Below, piece after piece: positions 9,800 to 18,134 of a stretch of 64,000 nucleotides of DNA. Each line of letters opens with the position of its first letter. The first letter of the stretch is position 1. Position numbers and translations under genes: made by a program. The notes beneath the pieces were generated by a model. That model was not told where the DNA came from and made no database searches. It saw only the letters and a list, made by a program, of their open reading frames with translations. Origin of the DNA: Bordetella parapertussis (GTDB lineage Bacteria; Pseudomonadota; Gammaproteobacteria; Burkholderiales; SG8-41); the NCBI GenBank assembly GCA_945861275.1, contig CAMATZ010000021.1:1-64000 (forward strand). The letters are read 5' to 3'.

Positions 9800-10258
9800 A
9801 TGCAGATTACAGTTAATGGCCGCAAGCATACGGTCGTTGCGGATGAAGAGACGCCCTTGCTCTATGTGCTGCGTAACGAAACCGGCTGCAAGGGCGTGCG
9901 CTACGGTTGCGGGCTGGGGCAGTGCGGCAGCTGCACGGTAATCATCGACGGCAAGCCGGTGCAGTCGTGCGATGTGCCGGTATCGGCGGTCGCAGGCAAA
10001 TCGATTGCCACCATTGAAGGCATCGGTTCGGTTGAGCATCCGCATCCGCTACAACGCGCGTTTGTGGAAGAACAGGCAGCGCAATGCGGTTACTGCGCTA
10101 CCGGCATCATTATGTCGGCGAAAGCGCTGCTCGATGTCAATGCATCGCCGAGCGATACCGAGGTGAAACAGGCGTTGGCGAAAAACCTGTGCCGCTGCGG
10201 CACCCATCAGCGCATATTGCGCGCGGTGAAGCGCGCTGCTATTGAGATGAGGAAATAG
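9800..10258 (+). CDS. [2Fe-2S] subunit of a molybdenum hydroxylase (isoquinoline 1-oxidoreductase alpha-like)
   Basis: This is the electron-transfer subunit of a xanthine-oxidase-family enzyme. The N-terminal ferredoxin-like domain binds one [2Fe-2S] cluster through C37, C42, C45 and C57 (CGLGQCGSC...C). The C-terminal helical domain binds the second through C96, C99, C131 and C133 (CGYC...CRC). The 152-residue length is usual for two-subunit IorAB-type enzymes that lack a separate FAD subunit. The stop codon is two bases before the start of the catalytic subunit gene, so the two are one operon. An AT-rich stretch and a GGAGAA-like ribosome-binding site precede the start. Confidence 0.93.
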   Translation: MQITVNGRKHTVVADEETPLLYVLRNETGCKGVRYGCGLGQCGSCTVIIDGKPVQSCDVPVSAVAGKSIATIEGIGSVEHPHPLQRAFVEEQAAQCGYCATGIIMSAKALLDVNASPSDTEVKQALAKNLCRCGTHQRILRAVKRAAIEMRK

Positions 10259-10260
10259 TC

Positions 10261-12384
10261 ATGGCTGAAATATCCGCAAAACGCAAGCTGCCCGGCAGCC
10301 TTGAAACCAACCGTAACCTCAGCCAGTGGCTCGACATCAATAGCGACGGCACCGTGACCATGCGGCCGGGCAAAATCGAAATCGGCCAGGGCATACTCAC
10401 CGCGCTGCGGCAGATTGTCGCGGAAGAACTCGACGTGAATCTGACGCGCGTCAACATCGTCACAGCGGTCACCGCGCTAAGCCCGAATGAAGGCGTCACC
10501 TCCGGCAGCCGCTCGATTGAAGAATCCGGCGTGGCGTTTCGTTATGCTGCGGCGGAGGCGCGTGAACTGTTGCTGGCGCGCGCGGGCGCCAAGCTGGGTG
10601 TGTCGATTGAGCAGCTGAGCGTGAACGATGGCGTGGTCAGTGCGCGCAGCGGCGGCAGCGTTTCGTATTGGGAGATTACCGACGGCGATCTGCTCAAGCG
10701 CGAAGCCTCCGGTGAAGCCACGCCCAAGTCACACACGCTGCACAAAATTGTCGGCACACCCTCGCCGCGCGTGGACATACCGCGCAAAGTCGCCGGTGCG
10801 CCGGTCTATGTACACGACATGGAGCCGCCGGGCCTGTTGCATGCGCGGGTGTCGCGCCCGCCGAGTTACCAGGCAGAACTGGTGAGCGTTGATCTTGACG
10901 ATGTGCGCAAAATGCCGGGCGTGGTGGCGGTGGTGCGCGATGGCCGCTTCCTCGGCGTGATCGCCGAGCGTGAAGAGCAGGCGATACGCGCGCAGCGCCG
11001 TTTGACGCGTAACGCCCAATGGCGGGAACAGGCGACGCTACCGGAATTTGATCCGCGTTATCTGCTGAAACTTCAGGCGAAGACCGATGTCATCAGCGAG
11101 AAAAAAGACGCGGCCGCCGCTGCAGTCGGCGGCCGTGAATTAGAAGGTGTATACACACGCCAGTTTCTCGCGCACGCTTCACTCGCGCCCTCGTGCGCGG
11201 TGGCGCAATTCGACAACGGCAAATTTACCGTGTGGACGCACAGTCAGGGCATTTACCCGCTGCGCGCGGAAATGGCGCCGGCGCTCGGCGTGCCGCCGGA
11301 AGATATCGTGATTCATCACGTCGAAGGCGCCGGCTGTTATGGCCACAATGCCGCCGACGATGTGGCGCTGGATGCGGCGTTGCTCGCGCGCGGCGCGCCC
11401 GGGCGCACCGTGCGTCTGCAATGGATGCGCGATGAGGAGTTTGCGTGGGAGCCGTACAGTTCCGCGATGGTGGTGAAAACGCGCGCGACGCTGTCGCCTC
11501 AGGGGCAGATCAGCTCGTGGCAGATGGATGTGTGGAGCCACGGCCACAGCTCGCGTCCGGGGCGCGGGCCGGGCAGCAATTTGCTGGCGGCGTGGCACCT
11601 GGAAAAGCCGCTCACGCGCGCGCAGACCGCGAATCCGCCGTTGCCGGGCGGGGGCAGCCATCGCAATGCGATTCCGATCTATGATTTTCCGAATCAGACA
11701 ATTTCCAATCATCTGATTCCCGATCCGCCCTTGCGTGCTTCCGCGCTGCGCGGCCTGGGCAGTCAGGCCAATGTGTTCGCGATTGAATCGTTCATGGATG
11801 AACTGGCGCTGGCGGCAGGCGTTGACACGATTGAATTCCGCCTGCGGCATTTGAAAGACCCGCGCGGCCGCGCGGTGGTGGAAAAAGTTGCGGCCATGGC
11901 CAACTGGAAAGCCGGCGCCAAGGGTGATGGAACACGGGGCCGCGGCATCGGCTTCGCGCGCTACAAAAATGGCGCGGGCTATATGGCTATGATCGTCGAT
12001 CTGACATTGGCCGAAACCCTGCGCGTGACCGACGTGTGGGCAGCAGTGGACGTGGGGCAGGTGATAAACAGCGATGGTCTCACCAATCAGGTTGAAGGCG
12101 GCATCATTCAGGCGGTGAGTTTTGTGCTGAAAGAAGAAGTGAAATACGACCGCGAGCGCGTGACGCTCAAGAGCTGGGACGATTACCCGATACTGTCGTT
12201 TACCGAAGTGCCCAATGTGGAAGTCGCTCTGATCAACCGGCCCGAACTGCCGCCACTGGGGGCGGGTGAGGGCACGCAAGGTCCGATTGCGGCGGCAGTG
12301 GGCAACGCCTTATTCAACGCTGCCGGCATCAGGCTGCGCGACATACCGTTCACGCGCGAACGTCTGCTTGCGGCGATGGCGTAA
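10261..12384 (+). CDS. Molybdopterin-binding catalytic subunit, xanthine dehydrogenase family (isoquinoline 1-oxidoreductase beta-like)
   Basis: This is the large subunit of a molybdenum hydroxylase that would hydroxylate an N-heterocycle or oxidise an aldehyde. At 707 residues it contains GQGILTALRQIVAEEL and GVTSGSRSIEESG near the N terminus and the GxGEGTQGPIAAAVGNAL segment near the C terminus, where a Glu acts as general base in this family. It has no twin-arginine leader and no cytochrome c extension, unlike nicotinate dehydrogenase NicB. With no FAD subunit alongside, electrons probably go from the small subunit to an external acceptor. The substrate cannot be told. The MFS gene 7 bp downstream suggests import or export of substrate or product. 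Confidence 0.9.
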   Translation: MAEISAKRKLPGSLETNRNLSQWLDINSDGTVTMRPGKIEIGQGILTALRQIVAEELDVNLTRVNIVTAVTALSPNEGVTSGSRSIEESGVAFRYAAAEARELLLARAGAKLGVSIEQLSVNDGVVSARSGGSVSYWEITDGDLLKREASGEATPKSHTLHKIVGTPSPRVDIPRKVAGAPVYVHDMEPPGLLHARVSRPPSYQAELVSVDLDDVRKMPGVVAVVRDGRFLGVIAEREEQAIRAQRRLTRNAQWREQATLPEFDPRYLLKLQAKTDVISEKKDAAAAAVGGRELEGVYTRQFLAHASLAPSCAVAQFDNGKFTVWTHSQGIYPLRAEMAPALGVPPEDIVIHHVEGAGCYGHNAADDVALDAALLARGAPGRTVRLQWMRDEEFAWEPYSSAMVVKTRATLSPQGQISSWQMDVWSHGHSSRPGRGPGSNLLAAWHLEKPLTRAQTANPPLPGGGSHRNAIPIYDFPNQTISNHLIPDPPLRASALRGLGSQANVFAIESFMDELALAAGVDTIEFRLRHLKDPRGRAVVEKVAAMANWKAGAKGDGTRGRGIGFARYKNGAGYMAMIVDLTLAETLRVTDVWAAVDVGQVINSDGLTNQVEGGIIQAVSFVLKEEVKYDRERVTLKSWDDYPILSFTEVPNVEVALINRPELPPLGAGEGTQGPIAAAVGNALFNAAGIRLRDIPFTRERLLAAMA

Positions 12385-12391
12385 TTCACAC

Positions 12392-13618
12392 ATGACCGAT
12401 CCCACTCGCGCTGCGGTGCCTACGGGCGTAGCACTCTACATGGCAGTGGTGCAGTTCTTTTTTGTCACCACCTGGACCATTTACGTCATCTTTTTGCCCA
12501 AGCTGCTGGTCAGCGCCGGTCTGCCGGCAAGTTTGACACCGGTGATTTTGATCATCGATCAACTGATCTTCATGGCTGCGGATATTTACGTCGGTATCGC
12601 CGCCGACCGCGCGCAGAAAATGCTGGGCAAGGTGGGGCCGCTGGTGATCGGAGCGACTGTGGTGTCGTGCATCGCGTTTATGCTGCTGCCGTTTGCCACG
12701 CATCTGGGTGCGGCGGCGCCGGTGGCGGCGCTGAGCTTGATGCTGGTGTGGACGGCAACGTCGTCAGCGCTGCGCGCGCCACCGTGGGTGCTGCTCTCCA
12801 AATATTCGGCTGAGCCCAGCACGCCGCGGCTCAATACCTTGATGTTATGCGGGCTGGCAGTGGGCGGCGCAGTATCGCCGTATTTGGGTGTGGTGCTGAA
12901 AAACGCCGATCCGCGTCTGCCGTTTGTACTGTCGAGTTTGACCTTGCTCGCGGCAACGGCGGGTATTATTTATATCGAGCGTCACTTAAAACTAAGTCCG
13001 CTGGCGCCTGTTTCCGCGACACCGCAGCCGGCGGAAGTGGCGGGGCGCTCGTGGCCGTTTCTGTTGAGCCTGCTGTTACTGGCCGCTGGATTCCAAATCC
13101 ATTTTTCGATTAACACCGCCGCGCAGTTTCTCAAATTTGCCAAGCCGGACGGGCTGGAGTGGCTGATGCCAGTGTTCTGGATAGGCTTTGGCGTGGCGAT
13201 GATGCCGGGCAGTGCGCTGTGCAATCGCTATGGCACCCTGCAGGTCATGGCGATGTCGGCCGTGCTCGGGGCAGCGGGTGCTTACGCAGCGTCAGCAGCG
13301 GGTTCGCTCGACATGCTGATTGCGGCGCAGGTGGTGACCGGCGGCGCCTGGGGCAGCATGCTGATGTGCGGTTTTACCGCGGCAATGGCAGCGGGCCGCA
13401 GCGGGCGCGAAGGGCTGGCCCTGGGCCTGCTGTTTGCGGTGCTCGCGGCGGCCACCTTAAGCCGAATTGCCACGGTGTTGAGCGGTGCGACGAAACAGTC
13501 GGACTATGCCGCGCTGTTTTCATGGGCGCCCACGCTGTGCTGGCTGGCGGGTGGGCTGCTGGTGGGCTTGCTCGCGCTGCGTCAGAGCAGCGAGTCACAT
13601 AGGGTGCGCACAGCGTAA
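12392..13618 (+). CDS. Major facilitator superfamily transporter
   Basis: A 408-residue integral membrane protein with about 12 hydrophobic spans and a polar central loop (about residues 190-220), as in MFS carriers. The ATG at 12392 is 7 bp after the molybdenum hydroxylase stop codon and gives a short cytoplasmic N terminus (MTDPTRAAVPTG). The longer open frame would overlap the preceding gene. The loop after span 2 (DRAQKMLGKVGP) is reminiscent of sugar/cation-symporter (GPH-like) carriers. Substrate unknown; cotranscription with the upstream enzyme suggests a common substrate. Confidence 0.85.
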   Translation: MTDPTRAAVPTGVALYMAVVQFFFVTTWTIYVIFLPKLLVSAGLPASLTPVILIIDQLIFMAADIYVGIAADRAQKMLGKVGPLVIGATVVSCIAFMLLPFATHLGAAAPVAALSLMLVWTATSSALRAPPWVLLSKYSAEPSTPRLNTLMLCGLAVGGAVSPYLGVVLKNADPRLPFVLSSLTLLAATAGIIYIERHLKLSPLAPVSATPQPAEVAGRSWPFLLSLLLLAAGFQIHFSINTAAQFLKFAKPDGLEWLMPVFWIGFGVAMMPGSALCNRYGTLQVMAMSAVLGAAGAYAASAAGSLDMLIAAQVVTGGAWGSMLMCGFTAAMAAGRSGREGLALGLLFAVLAAATLSRIATVLSGATKQSDYAALFSWAPTLCWLAGGLLVGLLALRQSSESHRVRTA

Positions 13619-13715
13619 GCTTGTTGATCCCAGAGTTACGGCAGCACTTATCTGTGCCAATTTTGCGGTAGCGGCATGCACTTCAAGGGCAGGCCCCTGG
13701 AAAGGTTTGCCGGCG

Positions 13716-14003
13716 TTACGCCTTTTTGGCTGCGCGCTTGCGCAATTCCTCATACAGCGCCGGTTTATGTTCATGCAGTAAAGCGGCTATGCGTAAATCG
13801 GCGCCGTTGGCCGTGGGCAGCGGCACGCCTTGCAAATAAACCAGACGCAGCAATTCGCGCACCGGCTTGGACATCGGGCGCCCGCTTTCGTAGCGCGAGC
13901 CGCCACTTTGGGTGACGCCGATTTGTGACCAGAAATCCATCTGGTTTAAAGCAAGGCTCTTGCGTATGTCGCGTGGGTTTTTAATGCGGGAAAAGGGTTT
14001 CAT
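13716..14003 (-). CDS. Helix-turn-helix (XRE-like) DNA-binding protein
   Basis: A 95-residue protein with an atypical XRE fold at residues about 10-45 (IRKSLALNQMDFWSQIGVTQSGGSRYESG), followed by a helical tail and a lysine-rich end. AGGAG lies 8 bp upstream of the start. The regulated gene is unknown: there is no toxin partner beside it, and it sits between the MFS gene (convergent) and lysC (divergent). The recognition helix (TQSGGSRYESG) keeps the usual Tyr/Glu-Ser-Gly pattern. Confidence 0.8.
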   Translation of the reverse strand: MKPFSRIKNPRDIRKSLALNQMDFWSQIGVTQSGGSRYESGRPMSKPVRELLRLVYLQGVPLPTANGADLRIAALLHEHKPALYEELRKRAAKKA

Positions 14004-14173
14004 GACAGTCTCCTCGTAGTGGTTGTCATCCGCGTATGACAGCGGGGTACCTATTCGGTTCCGGCAAGTCGCTTACCTTCGGCATCAGATGCACTTTTTT
14101 AAAGGTATCGATTTTTTCAATAAAATCAACTAAACTCCCCGGCCTTTCAACCTCAACAATCGTAATCCGCGGC

Positions 14174-15400
14174 ATGGCACTTATCGTCCAGAAATACGGT
14201 GGCACTTCGGTTGGCAATCCGGAACGCATAAAAAGTGTCGCCAAACGAATCGCACGCTGGCAGGCGCGCGGGCATCAAATCGTGGTGGTGGTATCCGCCA
14301 TGTCTGGCGAAACCAACCGCCTGATCGCGCTCGCACATGAAATTCAGTCGCCACCGGACCCGCGTGAACTGGATGTCGTGGTATCGACCGGCGAGCAAGT
14401 TACTATAGGCTTACTTTCCATGGCGCTCAAGGACTTCGGCCTGAAAGTGCGCAGCTACACGGGAGCACAAGTAAAAATACTTACGGACAGCGCGCATACC
14501 AAGGCACGAATTCTCAAGATTGATGAAATTCGCATGCGCGCCGATCTCAACGAGGGCTGCGTGGTGGTGGTGGCCGGCTTTCAGGGCGTGGATGAACAGG
14601 GCAATATCACCACACTGGGGCGCGGGGGTTCGGACACCACGGGTGTGGCGCTGGCGGCGGCTTTGAAGGCCGATGAATGCCAGATTTATACTGATGTCGA
14701 CGGCGTGTACACTGCGGACCCGCGCATCGTACCGCAAGCGCGGCGGCTGAAAACCATCACCTTTGAAGAAATGCTCGAAATGGCAAGCCTCGGCTCCAAG
14801 GTGCTGCAAACCCGCGCGGTTGAATTCGCCGGCAAATATAAAGTGCGGCTGCGGGTACTGTCGAGTTTCGAGGAAGATGGCGAAGGCACGCTGATTACGT
14901 TTGAGGAAGATGAAGGTATGGAACAGGCAATCATTTCAGGCATAGCATGCAGCCGTGACGAAGCAAAAATCACCATCCTCGGTGTGCCCGACCGGCCCGG
15001 CATCGCGTATCAAATACTGGGCCCGGTAGGCGACGCCAACGTCGATGTCGACATGATCGTGCAGAACGTCGGTCACGACGGGCTTACGGATTTCTCGTTT
15101 ACCGTGCAGCGCGGTGATTATCAGAAAACGCTGCAAACGCTGGCGCCGGTGGTAAAACACATTCAGGCGCGTGGCATCGTCAGCGGCGATAAAATCGCCA
15201 AGGTTTCGATTGTCGGCGTCGGCATGCGCTCGCACGCGGGCATAGCCAGCACGGCGTTTCGCACGCTGGCGGAAGAGGGCATTAACATTGAAATGATATC
15301 CACCTCGGAAATCAAGATTTCCGTGGTGATCGACGAGAAATATACCGAACTCGCAGTGCGGGTGCTGCATAAGGTGTTCGGGCTGGATCGGGCAGGTTGA
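14174..15400 (+). CDS. lysC: Aspartate kinase
   Basis: It catalyses ATP-dependent phosphorylation of aspartate, the first step toward lysine, threonine and methionine. The 408-residue protein starts MALIVQKYGGTS, with the kinase-family KYGGTS motif at 7-12. The N-terminal kinase domain (about 1-245) includes GRGGSDTTGVALAAAL. Two ACT domains (about 265-405) follow for feedback control by lysine and threonine. The frame is open 46 codons upstream, but the ATG at 14174 gives the conserved N terminus. The 170-bp leader has an A/T-rich part near 14097-14135 that could hold the promoter; I see no clear riboswitch. Confidence 0.97.
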   Translation: MALIVQKYGGTSVGNPERIKSVAKRIARWQARGHQIVVVVSAMSGETNRLIALAHEIQSPPDPRELDVVVSTGEQVTIGLLSMALKDFGLKVRSYTGAQVKILTDSAHTKARILKIDEIRMRADLNEGCVVVVAGFQGVDEQGNITTLGRGGSDTTGVALAAALKADECQIYTDVDGVYTADPRIVPQARRLKTITFEEMLEMASLGSKVLQTRAVEFAGKYKVRLRVLSSFEEDGEGTLITFEEDEGMEQAIISGIACSRDEAKITILGVPDRPGIAYQILGPVGDANVDVDMIVQNVGHDGLTDFSFTVQRGDYQKTLQTLAPVVKHIQARGIVSGDKIAKVSIVGVGMRSHAGIASTAFRTLAEEGINIEMISTSEIKISVVIDEKYTELAVRVLHKVFGLDRAG

Positions 15401-15467
15401 TACAAAGCAGCCCTGACTGCGGTATCATCGTGCTTCGCAACCTGGGCAAAGAAAGTAGAGTGGTCAC

Positions 15468-15755
15468 GCGCACTTTGGTAACCGTGGCCGTCGTAAAATC
15501 CGGCGCTGGCGAAGCCGGGCGCCTTCGACCACAGCGTAGCAAGACGAGATATACTGGAACACCAAGCAGCTTGGCGTAGAACAAACCGGAGAGATGGCCG
15601 AGTGGTCGAAGGCGCACTTTGGTAACCGCGGCCGTCGTAAAATCCGGCGCTGGCGAAGCCAGGCGCCTTTGACCACAGCGTAACAAGACGAGAGATACTG
15701 GAACACCAGGCAGCCTGGCGTAGAACAAACCGGAGAGATGGCCGAGTGGTCGAAG
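15468..15755. repeat. Two tandem copies of a 144-bp unit ending in the 5' part of tRNA-Ser
   Basis: Copy 1 (15468-15611) and copy 2 (15612-15755) differ at about ten positions. Each ends with the first 24 bases of the tRNA-Ser gene (15588-15611 and 15732-15755), covering the acceptor 5' strand and D-arm start. After copy 2 the real tRNA continues. Bases just left of copy 1 (GAGTGGTCACGCGC) still resemble the tRNA, hinting at a decayed third copy. Together with the lysC stop this accounts for the 331-bp interval without a protein gene. Confidence 0.88.
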
Positions 15756-15824
15756 GCGCTCCCCTGCTAAGGGAGTATAGGCTCAAAACGCTTATCGAGG
15801 GTTCGAATCCCTCTCTCTCCGCCA
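15732..15824 (+). tRNA. tRNA-Ser(GCU)
   Basis: The 93-nt gene folds as a class II tRNA. The acceptor strands are GGAGAGA and TCTCTCC, followed by G and an encoded CCA end. The anticodon arm is CTCCC-CTGCTAA-GGGAG with anticodon GCT, a long variable arm follows, and the T-arm is GAGGG-TTCGAAT-CCCTC. It reads AGC/AGU serine codons. Its first 24 bases are also present in a truncated upstream copy at 15588-15611. Confidence 0.97.
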
Positions 15825-15896
15825 CCGATAGTAAGTAATGCGACGCGCACGCGATGAGTGCCGCGTGGTTCCTTGCGTCACTGTGACGCTAGCGCT

Positions 15897-16124
15897 TCAG
15901 TGGTACCCGTAGCCACGACCGTAGCCGCGACCATACCCACGATTTCCGCTATAAAATCCGATGCCGATTGACGGCCTATACTGAACCGGTGGGCTGTAAT
16001 AGACGGGAGCGGGAGTGACATAAACCGGCGCCGGGGTGTAATAGCCTGAATTAACTGGAACTGCCACACACCCGCTTACTATTGCGAGCGTCGATACTAT
16101 GAACGTCAGTTTGATAAGTTTCAT
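15897..16124 (-). CDS. Small putative lipoprotein with Tyr/Pro- and Gly/Arg/Tyr-rich tail
   Basis: The 75-residue product has a hydrophobic signal ending in the lipobox IVSGC (Cys about 19). It is followed by VTPAPVYYSPP-like segments and a GRGYGRGYGYH tail. AAGGAG lies upstream of the ATG. Such short Tyr/Pro-rich lipoproteins are common in betaproteobacterial envelopes with no assigned role. The Gly-Arg-Tyr tail is probably disordered. It lies 72 bp from the convergent tRNA-Ser gene. Confidence 0.75.
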   Translation of the reverse strand: MKLIKLTFIVSTLAIVSGCVAVPVNSGYYTPAPVYVTPAPVYYSPPVQYRPSIGIGFYSGNRGYGRGYGRGYGYH

Positions 16125-16268
16125 GTTCGTGTTCTCCTTGCTTGTAGGACAGCAAAGGGTTCACGTGTATCCCGAAAAACATGTAAGTGTTTGTTACTGA
16201 CTATCGCATTGTTCGCCGATCGTTGTATGGGGTGAACTACGAGTTGAACGGTTACCGTGCAAATAGTT

Positions 16269-16628
16269 TTATTTCTGATCCGTCCGGGAAGCCTGCGTCC
16301 TGTCATCCGAGTCAGGAGATACATCGGAATCAGGTAGCAACGCCGAAAGCGGTCTGCGGGGTGGCATGACAAACACCGGGTTGTTACCAGCCGGCGACCA
16401 CGGCTGGTTTAGTTGACTCCTGCTCAGTTGCCCATCCTGGAGCGTGCTTCCGCTTTGATACACCCGTTCCCTTTCGGCCTGTGCGGCCCGATCTCGCTCA
16501 ATCTGACCGCGCGGCAAGTCGGTGGAACTGCTGTCCCGCGATGGAATTATCTGCGCATAATTCGTTCCTGCAATCATTGATGCCATTAACGCTGCGACGC
16601 AAATCAACAATTTTAAATGGGTATGCAT
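16269..16628 (-). CDS. Hypothetical secreted protein
   Basis: The 119-residue product begins with a clear signal peptide (hydrophobic core LLICVAALMASMIAG, likely cleavage near NYAQ). A hydrophilic, Ser/Arg/Asp/Gln-rich, probably disordered chain follows, with no cysteines after the signal. A purine-rich AAGGCGAAGG precedes the start. I do not recognise the family. It is on the same strand as the lipoprotein gene 145 bp downstream. Confidence 0.6.
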   Translation of the reverse strand: MHTHLKLLICVAALMASMIAGTNYAQIIPSRDSSSTDLPRGQIERDRAAQAERERVYQSGSTLQDGQLSRSQLNQPWSPAGNNPVFVMPPRRPLSALLPDSDVSPDSDDRTQASRTDQK

Positions 16629-16764
16629 AGACCTTCGCCTTGCCAGAGTTTCGAAAGTATATCTCCTGGTCGAGCACCTTACTATGGTGCGCTAAAATGC
16701 CGAATGAACAGCAAGCGCGAGCGGATTGGCGTAAGGACAAACGATAGACCACCGGGAGGTTAGC

Positions 16765-17151
16765 GTGCGATTCGTCGTGATGATGCTGTTGGCCGCTTCG
16801 AGCGAGATTGCTGTGGCCGCTTGGACGTTAGTAGGGACTACGGAAAGCGGCACGGACATTTATGTTGAACACGCTACCATCAGCAAGTCAGGCAACAGGG
16901 TCAATTTATGGATGTTGGAAGATCGCAAGGTAGCCGAAACATTTGCGGGAAAAACATTCGTGTCAGCGAAATTGCAGTACGAATATGACTGCAAGGACAA
17001 TCAGCGGCGCGTGCTGCAATCGTCGCTTTATTCTGGACAAAAAGCTGGTGGTAGCAATGTGCAAACCGGCACAAAGCCCGGCTCCTGGCGACCGATTTCA
17101 GCGCGGCGTGTTAGTGAAACGATGTGGAAACTTGCGTGCGGTAAGAAATAA
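16765..17151 (+). CDS. Surface-adhesin protein E-like periplasmic protein
   Basis: The 128-residue product has an N-terminal signal peptide (MRFVVMMLLAASSEIAVA). Its beta-rich body follows the pattern of surface-adhesin E family proteins: W-T-L-V-G... IYVEHATI...VNLWMLEDRK... then YEYDC, a SSLYSG segment, W-RPIS and a final cysteine. Two cysteines (in YEYDC and LACGKK) could form a disulfide. The start is GTG with GGGAGG 6 bp upstream. The role is unknown; H. influenzae protein E binds host proteins, but environmental homologues are only described by similarity. Confidence 0.7.
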   Translation: MRFVVMMLLAASSEIAVAAWTLVGTTESGTDIYVEHATISKSGNRVNLWMLEDRKVAETFAGKTFVSAKLQYEYDCKDNQRRVLQSSLYSGQKAGGSNVQTGTKPGSWRPISARRVSETMWKLACGKK

Positions 17152-17169
17152 TCTTGCAGGCATCCGCTG

Positions 17170-17235
17170 ATGGTGGCAATCGCCGATGGCGACACCATCA
17201 CGGTACTGAGAGATAGGACACCGCCTGGCCTCTAG
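17170..17235 (+). pseudogene. Remnant of a staphylococcal-nuclease-like (thermonuclease) gene
   Basis: A 21-codon stretch reads VAIADGDTITVL and then a short unrelated tail before TAG. DGDTITVL with the preceding hydrophobic strand is the typical start of the mature SNase domain, whose first catalytic Asp follows. Everything after this point is missing, so this is a gene fragment rather than a functional small protein. Confidence 0.55.
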
Positions 17236-17256
17236 GTAAATTGCAGCATGTTCCGC

Positions 17257-17439
17257 TTATACCGCCGCCAGCCGCTTGACGGTATCAGGGTACTTGGCAA
17301 CCAGACGAATCAGCAGTGCCGCCTGCGCATTGGGCTTGGCGCGGCCTTGCTCCCAGCTTTCCAGGGTGCGCACGTTGGTACGCAGGCAGTGGGCAAACAC
17401 AGTCCGCGAGAGATTCAGCTTGGCACGCACGCGTATCAA
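17257..17439 (-). pseudogene. Truncated HTH antitoxin / NadS-type regulator (C-terminal part)
   Basis: The product (60 codons from a TTG; the frame is open back to about 17504) has the sequence type LNLSRTVFAHCL...NVRTLESWEQGRAKPNAQAA. This matches the C-terminal helix-turn-helix of antitoxins that normally run to about 100 residues and follow a RelE-like toxin gene. The usual N-terminal 35-40 residues are absent, upstream codons read as unrelated sequence, and no toxin gene is present on either side. I infer a decayed toxin-antitoxin module, although the DNA-binding part could still be expressed. Confidence 0.6.
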
Positions 17440-17601
17440 GTCCTTGGTCTTTGCCCTTTTTATGCAAATGTCAGGCCGTGCTTGATTGCAGCAGAAATTG
17501 AGTTACAGTGTATTTCTGACAGAAGATGCTGTGCAGACGGGATGCTTCAGGCGCTCGAAGGGCGACTCGGATTCCTTGCTTTGCCAACACGGAGCATGCT
17601 G

Positions 17602-18096
17602 ATGGGCGGCTTTATGGGGGGTAGGCGGGCTTATGGCTTCGGGTTGACTGAACTCATAATCCTCACGGTGGTGATTACGGTTGTCGCTGCATTCGCTTAT
17701 CCACAGTACCAGAACTTTGCCGCCAGAACCCAGGTTACCCGTGCGCTGAAAGAAACTGCTGATATTAGATTGATTGTCGATAACTGCTTGCTGAACGATT
17801 TGACGCCAGTCGGAAAAGGGGCCACGGAGTGTGATCCGAAAGTCGCACCATCGAAATATTTGGTAGGCGCTATACAAGGCGCGCCGTTCCCGCCGAGCGT
17901 GGCCGGCGGGGTGCCGCAGATTGCGCCGGCAGACCTTGGATTGCCTCTAACTATTACCGCAACCTTTGGCAATACTGCCTTCGCGAGCCTGAAGAAAGCT
18001 GGGCAAAATACGCTGGTGTGGACGAAAGGCGTAAGCGGAGCATGGACGTGCACTGCCACGGTGCCCACCGAGTACCGCCCTGCCTCATGTAAGTGA
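17602..18096 (+). CDS. Type IV pilin-like protein (PilA/PilE type)
   Basis: A prepilin with leader ...RRAYG, cleaved before F, and the conserved Glu at mature position 5 (FGLTELIILTVV), followed by a 20-residue hydrophobic helix. The mature C-terminal domain has cysteines in DNCLLND...ATEC and in WTCTA...ASC, placed like the pilin disulfide loop. The start at 17602 has GGAG 7 bp upstream; an ATG at 17596 is too close to it. The frame is open much farther upstream but without family signal. No pilus assembly genes are nearby, so it is an orphan subunit that would need machinery encoded elsewhere. Confidence 0.82.
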   Translation: MGGFMGGRRAYGFGLTELIILTVVITVVAAFAYPQYQNFAARTQVTRALKETADIRLIVDNCLLNDLTPVGKGATECDPKVAPSKYLVGAIQGAPFPPSVAGGVPQIAPADLGLPLTITATFGNTAFASLKKAGQNTLVWTKGVSGAWTCTATVPTEYRPASCK

Positions 18097-18134
18097 GCAG
18101 GCCTCGACAGGACAGGGGGTGTTGTGCACGGCAA

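Noticed and set aside
15163..15825. 220-codon minus-strand frame beginning MAEREGFEPS
   Set aside because: This is the well-known false frame read antisense through tRNA-Ser; the rest only repeats the 144-bp duplication.
17285..17467. 60-codon minus-strand frame MHKKGKDQG...
   Set aside because: It is an alternative frame across the antitoxin fragment, with no family features.
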